From NCBI RefSeq assembly GCF_003663885.1, contig NZ_RCCE01000002.1, positions 248,001 to 312,000 on the forward strand: 64,000 nt of DNA, written 5' to 3'. How positions within the stretch are numbered: position 1 is the stretch's first letter; every line of letters starts with the position of its first letter. Under the pieces are notes generated by a model, which did no database searches, was not told the DNA's origin, and was given only the letters and a program-made list of their open reading frames with translations. The DNA is from Litoreibacter meonggei (GTDB lineage Bacteria > Pseudomonadota > Alphaproteobacteria > Rhodobacterales > Rhodobacteraceae). Positions 1-9,934 of this stretch are shown one piece after another. The position numbers and the translations under genes were made by a program.

Positions 1-375
1 ATCAATGGCGGTAAGCACTGAATCCGATTGCGCGTGCTCGAAGAATACCCAGCCCTTGTCTAAAACCACCTTGAAGCTTGCGTCATAGTTGTGCAGATCG
101 CAGCCTTTGCAATGATATGTGCCAACGCGGGTTTCTTCCCAAAGCGGGCTGGATTTGCGCGCTTCGGTGAAGCCTTCGCGCATGATGGCGTAGCTCTGCT
201 CCCCCAGCTGGGTATACCATTCGTCGATGGTGCGTACGACTTCGTACTGGAAATCCGACGCGCTACCAGCTGCGACGCTGGCCGATGCGGGTGAGCTTAC
301 TACGGTGAGTGCCGCGGCACCGGTACTGGCGAAAAATCCGCGGCGAGTGAGGTCATGGGCTGCGTTTTGTGTCAT
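1..375 (-). CDS. msrB: Tat-exported methionine-(R)-sulfoxide reductase MsrB, partial
   Basis: The first 125 codons are present; the C-terminal part, including the expected catalytic Cys, lies beyond position 1. The N-terminus has a twin-arginine motif (RRGFFAST) followed by an Ala-rich hydrophobic stretch, so export to the periplasm by Tat is likely. The mature part matches the start of MsrB domains: a YxxMREGxTE-like region, then GTYHCKGC, where the CxxC is the first half of the usual zinc site, then DAS.K...GW.FF. MsrB reduces methionine-R-sulfoxide in proteins. A periplasmic form would repair exported proteins. Start ATG is at 375. The family call rests on an incomplete domain. Confidence 0.8.
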   Translation of the reverse strand, partial: MTQNAAHDLTRRGFFASTGAAALTVVSSPASASVAAGSASDFQYEVVRTIDEWYTQLGEQSYAIMREGFTEARKSSPLWEETRVGTYHCKGCDLHNYDASFKVVLDKGWVFFEHAQSDSVLTAID

Positions 376-430
376 GGGAAAGCCTTTCGGGTTTATCAGC
401 GGTACACGCGCCTTTTGGTGGTCGATGTCG

Positions 431-466
431 AAAAAACGGGCGAGCCACGTTTCCACGGCCCGCCCG
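431..466 (-). terminator. Rho-independent terminator, leftward
   Basis: Read on the minus strand, a stem of about 13 bp (with G-U pairs) closed by a GAAA loop is followed by six T. It lies 25 bp past the stop of the small secreted protein gene at 491-808 and separates it from the msrB gene. Confidence 0.8.
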
Positions 467-490
467 GAAAGCTCATCGCGTGATGCGGGT

Positions 491-808
491 TTAGTTTCCG
501 GCGGACGATTCAATTTCGGCGGACATTTCTGCCGCACTGTTGCTGTCGCCGAACAGCTGGATGTTCTTCAGAATCCGTTGGCGAGAAACAGTGTCGGAGT
601 CGAAGAATGTCTGGCGTTCAGCAGCGCTCATATTGCCAAGAGCCAAACGCACACGGGCGGCTGTCGTGTCACCCATGGAGGTTTCGCGGACGATGGTTTC
701 GGCAGCTGAGGCGTTGCTCATTGCGAACAGTTCTGCGGCCGAGGTATCGGCAAAGGACGGGGCTGCAAAGGCCAGTGTCGCGGCGGCGGTTGTGAGAAAG
801 AGTTTCAT
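491..808 (-). CDS. Small secreted protein of unknown function
   Basis: 105 aa. It starts with a typical Sec signal peptide (MKLFLTTAAATLAFAAPSFA, cleavage after the AxA-like SFA). The mature part is Ala/Ser rich, without Cys or transmembrane segments, with repeated S/A-A-A-E patterns suggesting helices. I chose the ATG at 808 rather than an upstream one because it places the signal peptide at the N-terminus. Monocistronic, with its own strong terminator. I do not recognise the family; a periplasmic location is the only supportable statement. Confidence 0.65.
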   Translation of the reverse strand: MKLFLTTAAATLAFAAPSFADTSAAELFAMSNASAAETIVRETSMGDTTAARVRLALGNMSAAERQTFFDSDTVSRQRILKNIQLFGDSNSAAEMSAEIESSAGN

Positions 809-1111
809 GATCGTTATCTCCGAATTATGCAGGGTTTGGCCCAGACCCGGTCTGGACATCTGCGGAGCCTCAGGTAATCGTCATTTCAGTCCGCTAGAGC
901 TCCACCCTTCAAATCCTAAGCACACGGGGCTGGCGCGATAGTGCCGTCCGTCCGGCTTTACTTGCAGATCGTCCAAAGCGACGCGCATCGTCGCGCAAAT
1001 GTGTAAGGCTTGACGCCAACGTGTTTAGGGGGCGCTTTTCCGTCGCGCCAACGTGTTGCAGGTCGCACCGACGTGTATAGCGCGTGATCAACTTCTTCGA
1101 GATCAAGGAGT
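809..1111. other. Gene-free divergent intergenic region
   Basis: About 300 bp between the leftward secreted-protein gene and the rightward AraC gene. The right half carries four related short repeats, listed separately. I see no RNA gene or ORF that I would defend. Confidence 0.6.
993..1076 (+). promoter_or_regulatory. Four spaced direct repeats, likely AraC-type operator
   Basis: Four copies of a motif resembling CGC-CCAACGTGT end with GTGT at 1001, 1021, 1053 and 1073: spacings 20, 32 and 20 bp, that is two, three and two helical turns. Direct repeats about two turns apart are the usual binding layout of AraC-family regulators, and an AraC-family gene starts at 1112. Autoregulation or control of the divergent gene is inferred. 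Confidence 0.6.
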
Positions 1112-1990
1112 ATGAGCCATGAAGTCCCAGAACTCCTTGACCTGATGCGTGTTCGCAGCACCGCCTGCATTGGCGAACACCTCACCTATCCATGGAGCGT
1201 CCGTATGGACGAAGACACCGGCACGGCGTGCTTTTTGCTGGTCTTGGAGGGGCGGAGCTGGCTCAACGTTGAGGGCGTGACGAAGGACATTCAGCTCTTT
1301 GAGGGGGACATTGTGTTACTCCCACACGGGAAGGCTCATACCCATTCCGACAAGCCGGAACACGGTTTCAATGACGAGGGTTTGCCGCATAGGGATGCGC
1401 ATATACTCAGCGGTCATTTCCAGTTTTCCGACACGACGCCCCATGCGATCATCTCGCGCCTTCCGGACATTCTGGTCGAACGCAGCAGCGACCGTCACCG
1501 TGCACACAAGCTCGATCTGTTGGTGCAACTCATCAACGTGGAACTCGGCAAGCACTCAAACCCGCTGCCAAGCGCTCTGAACCATCTGACGGAGGTTTTG
1601 TGCCTTCACGCCATGCAAAACTGGATGCAGCAGACCATAACCCATGACGAGGCATTGCAGGCTTTGGCCAGCCCACGCATTAAAGAGGTCATTGACTGCA
1701 TCCATTCCGAACCGGCGGCGGCTTGGTCGGTCGAGAGCCTTGCGAAGGTCTACGGGCAGTCACGCACCGCCTTCGCGGCGCATTTCAAGTTCGCGACGGG
1801 ACATTCGCCGATCAACTACGTCCGGCAATGCCGGATCAGGCAGGCCTGCAAGATGCTGGAAGACACGTTCTTGTCAGTGGGCGAGGTTGCGTATAATTCC
1901 GGCTATGCCGACGCCAATGCGTTTAACCGCGCGTTCCGGCGCGAGGTTGGCGCCTCGCCCGGTGCTTACCGTCGGATGCCACGCGCATAG
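1112..1990 (+). CDS. AraC family transcriptional regulator with cupin sensor domain
   Basis: 292 aa. N-terminal cupin-like ligand domain (about 1-110; PHGKAHTHSD and following residues). C-terminal double HTH of the AraC/XylS type at about 185-290, ending in the typical VAYNSGYADANAFNRAFRR and GASPGAYRR. It probably senses a small molecule and activates nearby genes. It ends one base before the stop of betA, which is convergent, so it could regulate choline metabolism, but nothing in the sequence proves this. The only in-frame ATG at the start lies just one base after an AAGGAG, which is unusually close. Confidence 0.85.
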   Translation: MSHEVPELLDLMRVRSTACIGEHLTYPWSVRMDEDTGTACFLLVLEGRSWLNVEGVTKDIQLFEGDIVLLPHGKAHTHSDKPEHGFNDEGLPHRDAHILSGHFQFSDTTPHAIISRLPDILVERSSDRHRAHKLDLLVQLINVELGKHSNPLPSALNHLTEVLCLHAMQNWMQQTITHDEALQALASPRIKEVIDCIHSEPAAAWSVESLAKVYGQSRTAFAAHFKFATGHSPINYVRQCRIRQACKMLEDTFLSVGEVAYNSGYADANAFNRAFRREVGASPGAYRRMPRA

Positions 1991-3649
1991 CTATCGTTGC
2001 TCTGTGCGCCAGTTCGGGTGAATCCACGGCTCGGAATTATCCGCCGGTAGCGGGTCACGGCCAAGGATGTGATCAGCGGCCTTCTCACTCACCATGATCG
2101 ACGGCGCGTTCAGATTGCCATTGGTGATCCGCGGGAAGATCGAACTGTCTGCGAGGCGCAATCCGTCGACACCAATCACCCGACAGTCCGGATCGACCAC
2201 CGCCATAGCATCATTGGACCGCCCCATGCGCGCGGTGCCGCAAGGGTGATACGCGCTTTCGGCATGCTCCGCGATGAAGGCGTCGATTTGTGCGTCTGTC
2301 TGGACGCTCTCACCGGGCTGGATTTCATGGCGGGTGAACTCGGCGAATGCGTCTTGCCCGAAAATCTCGCGTGTCAGGCGTATGCAGGTGCGAAAGTCCT
2401 CCCAATCGTCGGGATGGGACATGTAGTTGAATTCGATCTTCGGCGCGTCCGCCGGATCGGCAGACCGCAATGTGACCTGCCCGCGTGACTTGGACCGCAT
2501 GGGGCCGACATGGGCTTGATAGCCATGCCCCTCTGCCGCCGCCTGCCCGTCATAGCGCACAGCTATGGGCAGGAAGTGGAACTGGATGTCAGGATAGCGC
2601 ACACCCGCCTTGGAGCGGATAAAACCACCGGATTCAAACTGGTTGGAGGCCCCGAGGCCCAGCTTTGCCAACAGCCATTGTGTACCGACCCAGCCTTTGC
2701 CGGGGATGTTCCAGTAGCGGTACAGGCTGACCGGCTTGGAGGCCGCCATTTGCAGGTAGATTTCCAGATGGTCTTGTAGATTTTGCCCGACGCCTTGACG
2801 ATCTGCGACGACCTCGATCCCGTGGTCACGCAGGTGTTGCGCGGGGCCGATACCCGACAGCATGAGCAGTTTAGGGCTGTTGATGGATGAGGCAGACAGA
2901 ATGACTTCTTTTCCGGCTTTGATCACCTCGGTTTTGCCGCCGCGAATAACCTCAACCCCCGTCGCGCGACCATTTTCAATCACCACCTTCTGAGCCAAGG
3001 CCTGAACAAGTGTGCAATTCTCGCGCTTCAGGGCGGGTCGCAAATAGGCGTTCGCCGCCGACCAACGCCGCCCGTTCTTGATCGTGGCATCAAACGGCCC
3101 TACGCCCTCTTGCTGCCTGCCGTTGTAATCAGGCGTGACTTGGTATCCGGCCTGCTTCCCCGCCTCAATGAATGCCTTGGTCAACGGATTCTTGCCCGGA
3201 CCGCGCGTCACATTCAACGGGCCATTCTTGCCGCGCCAGTCGCGATCACCACCGCGTCCGCCATCCGACCAGTTTTCCATGCGCTTGTAGTAGGGCAGCA
3301 CATGGGCGTAGGACCAGCCGTCCGCCCCCTGCTCTGCCCAGTGATCAAAATCGCCTGCGTGGCCGCGCACGTAAACCATTCCATTGATTGAAGACGAACC
3401 GCCAACGACTTTGCCCCGTGGCGTCACCAGTTCGCGGTTGTTGAGGTGCGGCTCGGGTTCGGAATGGTAGCCCCAATCATAGCGCGACATGTTCATCGGG
3501 TAGCTGAGCGCGCCGGGCATCTGGATGAACGGCCCCCAGTCGGTGCCGCCATGCTCGATCACCAGCACGGATTTCCCTGCTTCCGCCAAACGGTAAGCCA
3601 TAGCACAGCCAGCGGAGCCGGCACCGACGATGACGTAATCTGCTTGCAT
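1991..3649 (-). CDS. betA: Choline dehydrogenase (GMC oxidoreductase)
   Basis: 552 aa, normal length for BetA. FAD-dependent GMC oxidoreductase: the N-terminal Rossmann motif [17 protein letters not shown] binds FAD, a GMC signature region follows ([18 protein letters not shown]), and the C-terminal HPCGTARMG region carries the catalytic His. It oxidises choline to betaine aldehyde (and may continue to betaine), usually at the inner membrane. It is last in the betI-betC-betB-betA series and is separated from betB by 68 bp containing two perfect hairpins. The stop abuts that of the convergent AraC gene. Confidence 0.95.
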   Translation of the reverse strand: MQADYVIVGAGSAGCAMAYRLAEAGKSVLVIEHGGTDWGPFIQMPGALSYPMNMSRYDWGYHSEPEPHLNNRELVTPRGKVVGGSSSINGMVYVRGHAGDFDHWAEQGADGWSYAHVLPYYKRMENWSDGGRGGDRDWRGKNGPLNVTRGPGKNPLTKAFIEAGKQAGYQVTPDYNGRQQEGVGPFDATIKNGRRWSAANAYLRPALKRENCTLVQALAQKVVIENGRATGVEVIRGGKTEVIKAGKEVILSASSINSPKLLMLSGIGPAQHLRDHGIEVVADRQGVGQNLQDHLEIYLQMAASKPVSLYRYWNIPGKGWVGTQWLLAKLGLGASNQFESGGFIRSKAGVRYPDIQFHFLPIAVRYDGQAAAEGHGYQAHVGPMRSKSRGQVTLRSADPADAPKIEFNYMSHPDDWEDFRTCIRLTREIFGQDAFAEFTRHEIQPGESVQTDAQIDAFIAEHAESAYHPCGTARMGRSNDAMAVVDPDCRVIGVDGLRLADSSIFPRITNGNLNAPSIMVSEKAADHILGRDPLPADNSEPWIHPNWRTEQR

Positions 3650-3662
3650 AATGTTCCTCGCT

Positions 3663-3710
3663 CAAACTTTCATTGAAAGTTTGGGGCCAATTTCTCCAAG
3701 AGAAATTGGC
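3663..3710. repeat. Two adjacent perfect inverted repeats between betB and betA
   Basis: First palindrome at 3663-3683: 9-bp arms (CAAACTTTC) with a 3-nt loop. Second at 3686-3710: 11-bp arms (GCCAATTTCTC) with a 3-nt loop. Neither has a T-run, so simple rho-independent termination is unlikely. They could stabilise or separate the betB and betA parts of the transcript. Confidence 0.75.
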
Positions 3711-3717
3711 TCCTTGA

Positions 3718-5172
3718 TCAAAATTGCGCCTCGACCGGAGTCATCGCGACGTAGACGGTTTTAACCTCGGTATAGTGATTGATTGCCTCTTTGGAGTTTT
3801 CACGTCCAACGCCCGATGCCTTGGAGCCCCCGAACGGGGCCTCCACGGGTGCAAGATTGTAAGTGTTGATGTAGCAGGTGCCCGCCTCGAACCCCGCAAC
3901 CACGCGGTGCGCGCGGGTCAGGTCGTTGGTGAAGACGCCCGCTGCGAGACCGAATTCTGTGTCGTTGGCGCGGGCCATCACCTCCTCCTCGGTATCAAAA
4001 TCAAACACTGCCATGACAGGGCCGAAGATTTCTTCGCGGGCGATGGTCATATCGTCGGTGACATCTGCGAAGACGGTCGGCTCGATGAAGAAGCCGTCGC
4101 GGTCTGCCATCTTGCCGCCCGCCACCAGAGTCGCGCCTTCATCCGTGCCTTTGTTGATGTATCCCAACACGATATCCATCTGGTCGACGGAGACCATCGG
4201 GCCGAAATTCGTGGCCTCGTCTAGCGGGTCCCCCATCACCGCCCCTTGCAGTCGTTCTTTGAGACGTTTCAGGAAAGCCGCCTTAATGTCTTTCTGAACG
4301 AACACGCGCGTGCCGTTGGAACAGACCTGCCCAGACGAATAAAAGTTGCCGAGGATTGCACCGGACACTGCGTTGTCGATGTCAGCATCCTCGAACACGA
4401 TCAGGGGTGACTTGCCGCCCAATTCCATGGTGACATGCTTCATACGCTCTGCGGCAGCGGCGTAGACTTTGCGGCCTGTCGGGACCGAGCCCGTCAACGA
4501 CACCTTGGCGGCCCGCGGGTCGGTGACCAGCGACGCCCCGACGGCACCGCGACCTTGGATTACGTTGTAGACGCCTGCGGGCAAGCCCGCTTCGTGCAGG
4601 ATTTCGGCGACTTTCAAGGCGCATAGCGGGGTCGTCTCGGACGGTTTAAACACCATGGAGTTGCCGCAAGCCAATGCAGGGGCACCTTTCCAGCAGGCGA
4701 TTTGCGTGGGGTAGTTCCATGCCCCGATGCCCACGCACACGCCCAAAGGTTCGCGGATCGTGTAGACCCAATCCTGACCCAACTGGATATGCTCCCCCGT
4801 CAAGGTCGCGGCCAAGCCGCCGAAATATTCCAGTGCATCCGCACCGGAGGTCGCATCAGCGACCAGCGTTTCTTGCAGGGGTTTTCCCGTATCGAGGGTT
4901 TCCAGAATGGACAGCTCGCGGTTGCGGTCGCGAATGATGTCGGCGGCACGGCGCAGAATGCGTCCCCGTTCAGTGCCGGTCATTGCGGCCCAGATTTTCT
5001 GGCCCGCATGCGCGGCACTCAGCGCTTGGTCGATGATCGCTGGCGTCGCCTCATGCAACGTGGCAATCACCTTTCCCGTCGCGGGGTAGATGCACTCTAT
5101 CGGCGCACCGGATGTGTCTTCGACATAAGCGCCGTTGATGAAGTGGCTGGCGTTGGGTTGTGCGTTTTGCAT
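3718..5172 (-). CDS. betB: Betaine aldehyde dehydrogenase
   Basis: 484 aa, NAD(P)-dependent aldehyde dehydrogenase converting betaine aldehyde to glycine betaine. Catalytic Glu250 (in MELGGKSP) and nucleophile Cys284 (in [11 protein letters not shown]) are present, with the cofactor-binding [10 protein letters not shown] region before them. The open frame continues upstream to 5592, but that part is a shadow of betC; the ATG at 5172 gives the usual BetB N-terminus and length. It follows betC by 37 bp, consistent with one operon. Confidence 0.95.
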   Translation of the reverse strand: MQNAQPNASHFINGAYVEDTSGAPIECIYPATGKVIATLHEATPAIIDQALSAAHAGQKIWAAMTGTERGRILRRAADIIRDRNRELSILETLDTGKPLQETLVADATSGADALEYFGGLAATLTGEHIQLGQDWVYTIREPLGVCVGIGAWNYPTQIACWKGAPALACGNSMVFKPSETTPLCALKVAEILHEAGLPAGVYNVIQGRGAVGASLVTDPRAAKVSLTGSVPTGRKVYAAAAERMKHVTMELGGKSPLIVFEDADIDNAVSGAILGNFYSSGQVCSNGTRVFVQKDIKAAFLKRLKERLQGAVMGDPLDEATNFGPMVSVDQMDIVLGYINKGTDEGATLVAGGKMADRDGFFIEPTVFADVTDDMTIAREEIFGPVMAVFDFDTEEEVMARANDTEFGLAAGVFTNDLTRAHRVVAGFEAGTCYINTYNLAPVEAPFGGSKASGVGRENSKEAINHYTEVKTVYVAMTPVEAQF

Positions 5173-5209
5173 GGGGTCAGGCTCCTGCAGAGTGATCTTT
5201 GAAACGGGT

Positions 5210-6721
5210 TTATTCGCCCCGAGGAAAGCGCTGGCTTTCCTCGAGAATGTTGAGGTCCATGTGGTTGCGCATATACCGCTCAGACGCTTTTTGAAGGGGC
5301 TGGTAGTCCCATGGGTAGTAGCCGCCTTTGCGCAACGCCTCGTAGACCACCCAGCGGCCCGCTTGGCTGTGGCGAACGGCGGCGTCATAGGCATCCAGAT
5401 CCCAGCGGGCCTCGGCCTTGGCTTGCAGGGACGCGAGCGTGCCAGCATGTGCCGGATCAGCGGCAAGGTCGGACAACTCGTGCGGGTCCGCCTCAAGGTC
5501 GAACAGCTGATCGGGGTCCAACGCACAGCGGTTGTACTTCCATTTTCCGTATCGCAACGACACCAGCGGCGCATAGCTGGCCTCGGCGGCATATTCCATG
5601 GCGACGGGGGCGTCGCGGCTTTCGCCTTTGCCCAAAGGGGCGATGGACTGGCCGTCTGTCCACGGCATGACCTCGGACATATCGACCCCCGCGAGGTCGC
5701 ACAGCGTCGGGCAGAAGTCGATATTCGACACGGGCTCTGTCACGAGACCCGCCTTCATATCCGGCGAGGACACCATAAACGGCACGCGCGACGAGCCTTC
5801 ATAGAAACTCATCTTAAACCACAATCCGCGATCGCCCAGCATGTCGCCATGGTCCGATACGAACAGGATTGTTGCCTCCTGACGCGTGGCTTCCAGCGCC
5901 TCCATGACCTCGCCGATTTTGTCGTCGAGATAGGAGATGTTGGCAAAATACGCGCGGCGGGCGCGTCGAATGTGGTCTTCTGTGATGTTGAAGTTATCGC
6001 GGTCATTGGCGTCGAGGATGCGCTTGGAATGGGCGTCCTGCTCCTCGTAGGGGATCGGGCCGACGTCGGGCATCAGATGCTCGCAATCCTCATAGAGGTC
6101 CCAGTATTTCTTGCGGGCCACATAGGGGTCATGCGGGTGGGTGAAGCTGGCCATCAGGCACCAAGGGCGCGCGTCCTTACCTCGCGCCAGATCATAGATT
6201 TTGCGGGTCGCGTGATAGGCGACCTCGTCGTCATATTCCATCTGGTTGGAGATTTCGGCTACTCCAGCCCCCGTGACGGAACCCATGTTGTGATACCACC
6301 ACTCGATCCGCTCTCCGGGTTTGCGGTAGTCCGGCGTCCAGCCAAAATCGGCGGGGTAGATATCGGTGGTCAGGCGTTCCTCGAACCCGTGCAACTGGTC
6401 GGGGCCAACAAAGTGCATCTTGCCCGACAGGCAGGTTTGATACCCCGCGCGACGCAGGTGGTGCGCGAAGGTCGGAATGGCCGAAGAGAACTCCGCCGCG
6501 TTGTCATAGACACCCGTGCGCGACGGCAACTGGCCGGACATAAAGCTTGCCCGCCCCGGCGCGCATAAAGGCGATGCGGTGTAGGCGTTTTTGAAACGGG
6601 TGGATTTCGCGGCTAGTTTCTTAAGGTTCGGGGCGTGCAGCCAGTCGGCAGGGCCGTCGGGGAAGAATGTGCCGTTGAGTTGATCAACCATGAAGATCAG
6701 GAAGTTGGGCTGTTTCATCAT
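5210..6721 (-). CDS. betC: Choline-sulfatase
   Basis: 503 aa, sulfatase family. The site [14 protein letters not shown] contains the C-x-P-x-R motif whose Cys53 is converted to formylglycine. The metal-binding Asp near the N-terminus (FMVDQLNG) and the later [11 protein letters not shown] are also present. It hydrolyses choline-O-sulfate to choline and sulfate, feeding BetA and BetB. No signal peptide, so it is cytoplasmic. It overlaps betI by 4 bp (ATGA), indicating translational coupling. Confidence 0.95.
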   Translation of the reverse strand: MMKQPNFLIFMVDQLNGTFFPDGPADWLHAPNLKKLAAKSTRFKNAYTASPLCAPGRASFMSGQLPSRTGVYDNAAEFSSAIPTFAHHLRRAGYQTCLSGKMHFVGPDQLHGFEERLTTDIYPADFGWTPDYRKPGERIEWWYHNMGSVTGAGVAEISNQMEYDDEVAYHATRKIYDLARGKDARPWCLMASFTHPHDPYVARKKYWDLYEDCEHLMPDVGPIPYEEQDAHSKRILDANDRDNFNITEDHIRRARRAYFANISYLDDKIGEVMEALEATRQEATILFVSDHGDMLGDRGLWFKMSFYEGSSRVPFMVSSPDMKAGLVTEPVSNIDFCPTLCDLAGVDMSEVMPWTDGQSIAPLGKGESRDAPVAMEYAAEASYAPLVSLRYGKWKYNRCALDPDQLFDLEADPHELSDLAADPAHAGTLASLQAKAEARWDLDAYDAAVRHSQAGRWVVYEALRKGGYYPWDYQPLQKASERYMRNHMDLNILEESQRFPRGE

Positions 6722-7287
6722 TCGTCCTCAAGATGCGGCGCTGCGAACGCAAGGATTGTGGCGGCGGAATCGCGGGAGATGGGCGCACCAAGGGCCGCGC
6801 GGATATAGAGCCCGTCGATCAAGGCGGCGATGGCGTCGGCAAGTTCATCCGGTTGGCGGGCAATCGGACGCAAAGCATGGATCAGGTTGGAGCGTAGGCG
6901 GCGCTGGTACACACGCAAGAGGCGCATCGCGTCGGGGCTGCTATGGGCTTTGACGTAGAAATTCAGCCACGCAGAGATCACTTCGGGATCAAAGCACGAT
7001 TGCGCAAAACTTGCCTCTACCAGCGCCTTGAGCCGATCGCGCGGCGTGCCGGCCAAACTCAGGCGGCTGTGCACCTCGACAGCAAACCCCGCAAGGATAT
7101 GGCGCATGGCGGCAAGGAATATCTGGTCCTTGTTGCCGAAGTAGTGATGCGCCAGAGCCGACGACATGCCCGCCCGTTTCGAGATCGCACTAACGGTGAC
7201 ATCAAGCGACCCCGCGGCGCCGATTTCGGCAATCGCGGCAGTGACAAGAGCCTCGCGGCGTATGGGTTCCATTCCAAGCTTTGGCAT
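6718..7287 (-). CDS. betI: TetR family repressor BetI
   Basis: 189 aa. N-terminal TetR HTH at about 12-60 (ISKRAGMSSALAHHYFGNKDQIF), with a C-terminal ligand domain matching the BetI family. BetI represses bet genes and is relieved by choline. First gene of the leftward betI-betC-betB-betA series. A palindrome typical of TetR operators lies about 25 bp upstream of its start, so autorepression is likely. No bet-type choline transporter is in the window. Confidence 0.9.
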   Translation of the reverse strand: MPKLGMEPIRREALVTAAIAEIGAAGSLDVTVSAISKRAGMSSALAHHYFGNKDQIFLAAMRHILAGFAVEVHSRLSLAGTPRDRLKALVEASFAQSCFDPEVISAWLNFYVKAHSSPDAMRLLRVYQRRLRSNLIHALRPIARQPDELADAIAALIDGLYIRAALGAPISRDSAATILAFAAPHLEDE

Positions 7288-7308
7288 GGTGTCAGGCTTG
7301 GTGGTTTT

Positions 7309-7326
7309 TTATTGACTCGTCAATCA
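7309..7326. promoter_or_regulatory. Putative BetI operator
   Basis: An ATTGA-CTCG-TCAAT palindrome (core 7311-7324) lies 24 bp upstream of the betI start, in an AT-rich promoter-like stretch. Its shape fits TetR/BetI operators. Assignment is inferred from position and symmetry. Confidence 0.6.
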
Positions 7327-7348
7327 ATAATAAATTCGCGGATAAGGG

Positions 7349-8248
7349 CTAGACCTTTGTCGCCGGAACAGGCGGCGTGGTTGCGCGTTTTAAAACAGCC
7401 TCGCGCCACGTGATGAAACTGACGGACGCGAGGATGATCATACCGCCAAAAATCACCCAGCCGTCGATCCCTTCGCCAAAAACGAGCGCGCCCAGCAAGA
7501 CCGCCCAGAACAGCTGCAGGAAGGTTACCGGTTGCGTGACCGTGACGGGCGCGGCCTGAAAGGCCAGCGTCATGGTGAAGTGCCCGGCGGTGGCAAAGCA
7601 GGCAAGCAGGAACATCCAGCCCAATTGTTCAATTGTCGGCGTTACCCAAACCATTGCGGCTAACGGAGCCAAGCCGATGGTCACAGTGATCGAGAGCATA
7701 CCGACAACAACCGCAGGGCTGACCTCATCCGCCATAACCTTGGCCGTCAGGTAGGAGCCCGCGAACATCACAGCCGTGATCAACATGGCGATATGGCCCG
7801 GCGATAGCTCTCGAAAGCCCGGACGCAAGATGACCATGGCCCCCACAAGCGCTGCGACGACTGCCAACATCCGGCGCAAAGCCAGCTTTTCGCCCAAGAA
7901 GAAGGCCGCGCCCAAGGTGACATAAACCGGTGCCAAGTAGTTCATCGCGGTCACTTCGGCGATGGAGATTTGAGTCATGGCATAAAACCACAGGGTCACG
8001 CCAAGCGTGTGCACCACGCCGCGAAAGCCGAAAAATTTCAGGGCGCGCGGTGTAAGTTTTGCCCTGCGGATCGGGCCAATCATCGGGATCAGGAAGACCA
8101 AGCCGAGCAGATACCGCAAGAAAGCCGCTTCAGCTGCAGGAAGCTCGGAGCCCACGTATTTAACGATCGCCGTGACGGCCACGAACATAAGCCCGGTGAT
8201 CAACATCCAAATGACGCCCGCGACGGGCCTGTTTTGCGATTGTGCCAT
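7349..8248 (-). CDS. DMT (EamA) family transporter
   Basis: 299 aa with about ten predicted transmembrane helices and two EamA repeats (about 10-140 and 150-280), including the conserved GEKLALRR region at the end of the first repeat. Such proteins usually export metabolites or amino acids; the substrate cannot be read from the sequence. It precedes betI on the same strand with the betI promoter between, so it is probably a separate unit. Confidence 0.85.
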   Translation of the reverse strand: MAQSQNRPVAGVIWMLITGLMFVAVTAIVKYVGSELPAAEAAFLRYLLGLVFLIPMIGPIRRAKLTPRALKFFGFRGVVHTLGVTLWFYAMTQISIAEVTAMNYLAPVYVTLGAAFFLGEKLALRRMLAVVAALVGAMVILRPGFRELSPGHIAMLITAVMFAGSYLTAKVMADEVSPAVVVGMLSITVTIGLAPLAAMVWVTPTIEQLGWMFLLACFATAGHFTMTLAFQAAPVTVTQPVTFLQLFWAVLLGALVFGEGIDGWVIFGGMIILASVSFITWREAVLKRATTPPVPATKV

Positions 8249-8286
8249 TGCGCCACCTGAAACCCAAGCGCGCGCGGGTGCAAGCC

Positions 8287-8889
8287 CTATCCTTTGACGA
8301 TCAAACTAATGGCGATCACCCACATGGTCGCACCGACCATCGCGTCGAGCAGGCGCCACGCTTTCGGGCGGGCGAACAAAGGCGCGACGAGGCGCGCGCC
8401 GAACCCCAACAATGTGAAGAAGACAATAGATGCGCTCGCAGCCCCTGCCCCGAACACCGTGCGTTGATCACCGTACTGTGCCGCGATGGACCCGAGCAGG
8501 ATCACCGTATCAAGATAGACATGCGGATTGAGGAACGTCAGTGCCAGCAAAGTCGCCGCGACCTTGCGCCAATCGCTGCGGGCGCGCCCTTCGACATTTA
8601 GCGCCTCGGTGCTGGTTGCCGCGGACCAAAACGCCATCGCCCCGTACGCCAGTAAAAACAGCGCCCCACCGTATCGCATGATCGGCCCCAACCACGGCAT
8701 CTGCTCGTTCAGCACGCCGAAGCTGGTCACGCCAAGAGTGATGAGCAATGCATCCGATACGCCGCAAATCGCCACGCAAAGCAACACATGCTCGCGCCTA
8801 ATTCCCTGACGCAACACGAAGGCATTTTGTGCCCCAATGGCCATAATCAATGTAAAGCTGAGGACGAACCCCGAGAAGAAGACTGGCAT
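8287..8889 (-). CDS. argO: LysE/ArgO family basic amino-acid exporter
   Basis: 200 aa, about six transmembrane helices. The N-terminal half has MAIGAQNAFVLRQG, the signature of LysE/ArgO exporters, and LNPHVYLDTVILLG in the middle is also typical. It exports arginine or lysine. A LysR-type regulator of the ArgP/LysG type is divergent, 92 bp away, which is the classical arrangement. Confidence 0.88.
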   Translation of the reverse strand: MPVFFSGFVLSFTLIMAIGAQNAFVLRQGIRREHVLLCVAICGVSDALLITLGVTSFGVLNEQMPWLGPIMRYGGALFLLAYGAMAFWSAATSTEALNVEGRARSDWRKVAATLLALTFLNPHVYLDTVILLGSIAAQYGDQRTVFGAGAASASIVFFTLLGFGARLVAPLFARPKAWRLLDAMVGATMWVIAISLIVKG

Positions 8890-8981
8890 ATCACGGCCTT
8901 AAGTATAGATTTTGACATGTCAGTACCCAGCTTGGTCAGAACATACTAGCTAATCATTCTAAAGTAAGATTAGATTGTCTA

Positions 8982-9857
8982 ATGTATGATTACAGCCAGC
9001 TAGAGGCGCTCTGCGCCGTGATCCGAACTGGCAGCTTTGACGCCGCCGCCGCGCAACTGGGTGTCACCCAGTCCGCGATTTCGCAACGGATCAAACAACT
9101 TGAAGAAAGGGTCGGCACGGTGCTTGTGAAGCGCGGCCAGCCTTGCACCGGGACGGACGCAGGGCTGAAACTGGCAACGCACACTGACCAAGTGCGCCTG
9201 ATGGAGAAAGCGTTGGAATTCGAACCGTCCGGCTCGGAGCGGCATACGCCAGTACGTATCGCGGTGAATGCCGACAGTCTTGCAACGTGGCTGCTTCCCG
9301 CGTTGGCTGAGCATGACTACTTTCTTTACGACCTGATTATTGACGACCAAGACCATAGCGCGGATTGGTTACGCGCCGGCGAAGTTGCCGCGGCGGTCAC
9401 GGGCCATCCGGGCCCAGTGCAGGGATGCGATAGTCATGCGCTTGGATCTATGCGTTATTTCGCGACGGCGTCACCGGACTATATGGCCCGCCACATGCCC
9501 AACGGCCCAACCCCGGAGGCGTTCGAGCGCGCACCCGCAATGACTTTTAACGACAAAGACCGCCTACAAACGGATTGGGCGAAGGGTATCGCTGGCCGCC
9601 CTGTTAATTTGCCAAAACACCGCCTCGCCTCTTCACAAGGCTTTGTGGAAGCCGCAGGTTTTGGTTTGGGCTGGGGAATGAACCCCGAGAGCCTGAGCCG
9701 GGACGCGCTGTCATCGGGCAAGCTTGTGGAGGTTGCCCCGAACGCCCCCATGGACGTGCCGCTGTACTGGCAAGTGTCGCGGATCACGGCGGACCCGCTT
9801 CGCCCGCTCACCAAATCGGTTATGCGGAGCGCGCGCGAAGCGCTTATCCAACACTGA
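8982..9857 (+). CDS. argP: LysR family regulator ArgP/LysG
   Basis: 291 aa. N-terminal winged HTH (about 3-62: LEALCAVIRTGSFDAAAAQL, then TQSAISQRIKQLE), then a LysR substrate-binding domain. The N-terminus and size match ArgP/IciA, which activates the divergent argO/lysE exporter in response to arginine or lysine. The intergenic region is AT-rich and probably contains the shared operator. Confidence 0.88.
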   Translation: MYDYSQLEALCAVIRTGSFDAAAAQLGVTQSAISQRIKQLEERVGTVLVKRGQPCTGTDAGLKLATHTDQVRLMEKALEFEPSGSERHTPVRIAVNADSLATWLLPALAEHDYFLYDLIIDDQDHSADWLRAGEVAAAVTGHPGPVQGCDSHALGSMRYFATASPDYMARHMPNGPTPEAFERAPAMTFNDKDRLQTDWAKGIAGRPVNLPKHRLASSQGFVEAAGFGLGWGMNPESLSRDALSSGKLVEVAPNAPMDVPLYWQVSRITADPLRPLTKSVMRSAREALIQH

Positions 9858-9934
9858 ACGCAATCGAGAAAGGGCGCAGCCACTGGCCACGCCCCAATAA
9901 ATAATCGTGCCGCGCAGAAGGCGTGCCCGTTAGC

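Noticed and set aside
5173-5592. N-terminal 140-residue extension of BetB
   Set aside because: It overlaps betC on the same strand and reads Arg/Thr/Pro-rich nonsense; BetB starts at 5172.
9871-9894. GGGCG...CGCCC hairpin after argP
   Set aside because: Two-part stem interrupted by mismatches and no T-run; not convincing as a terminator.
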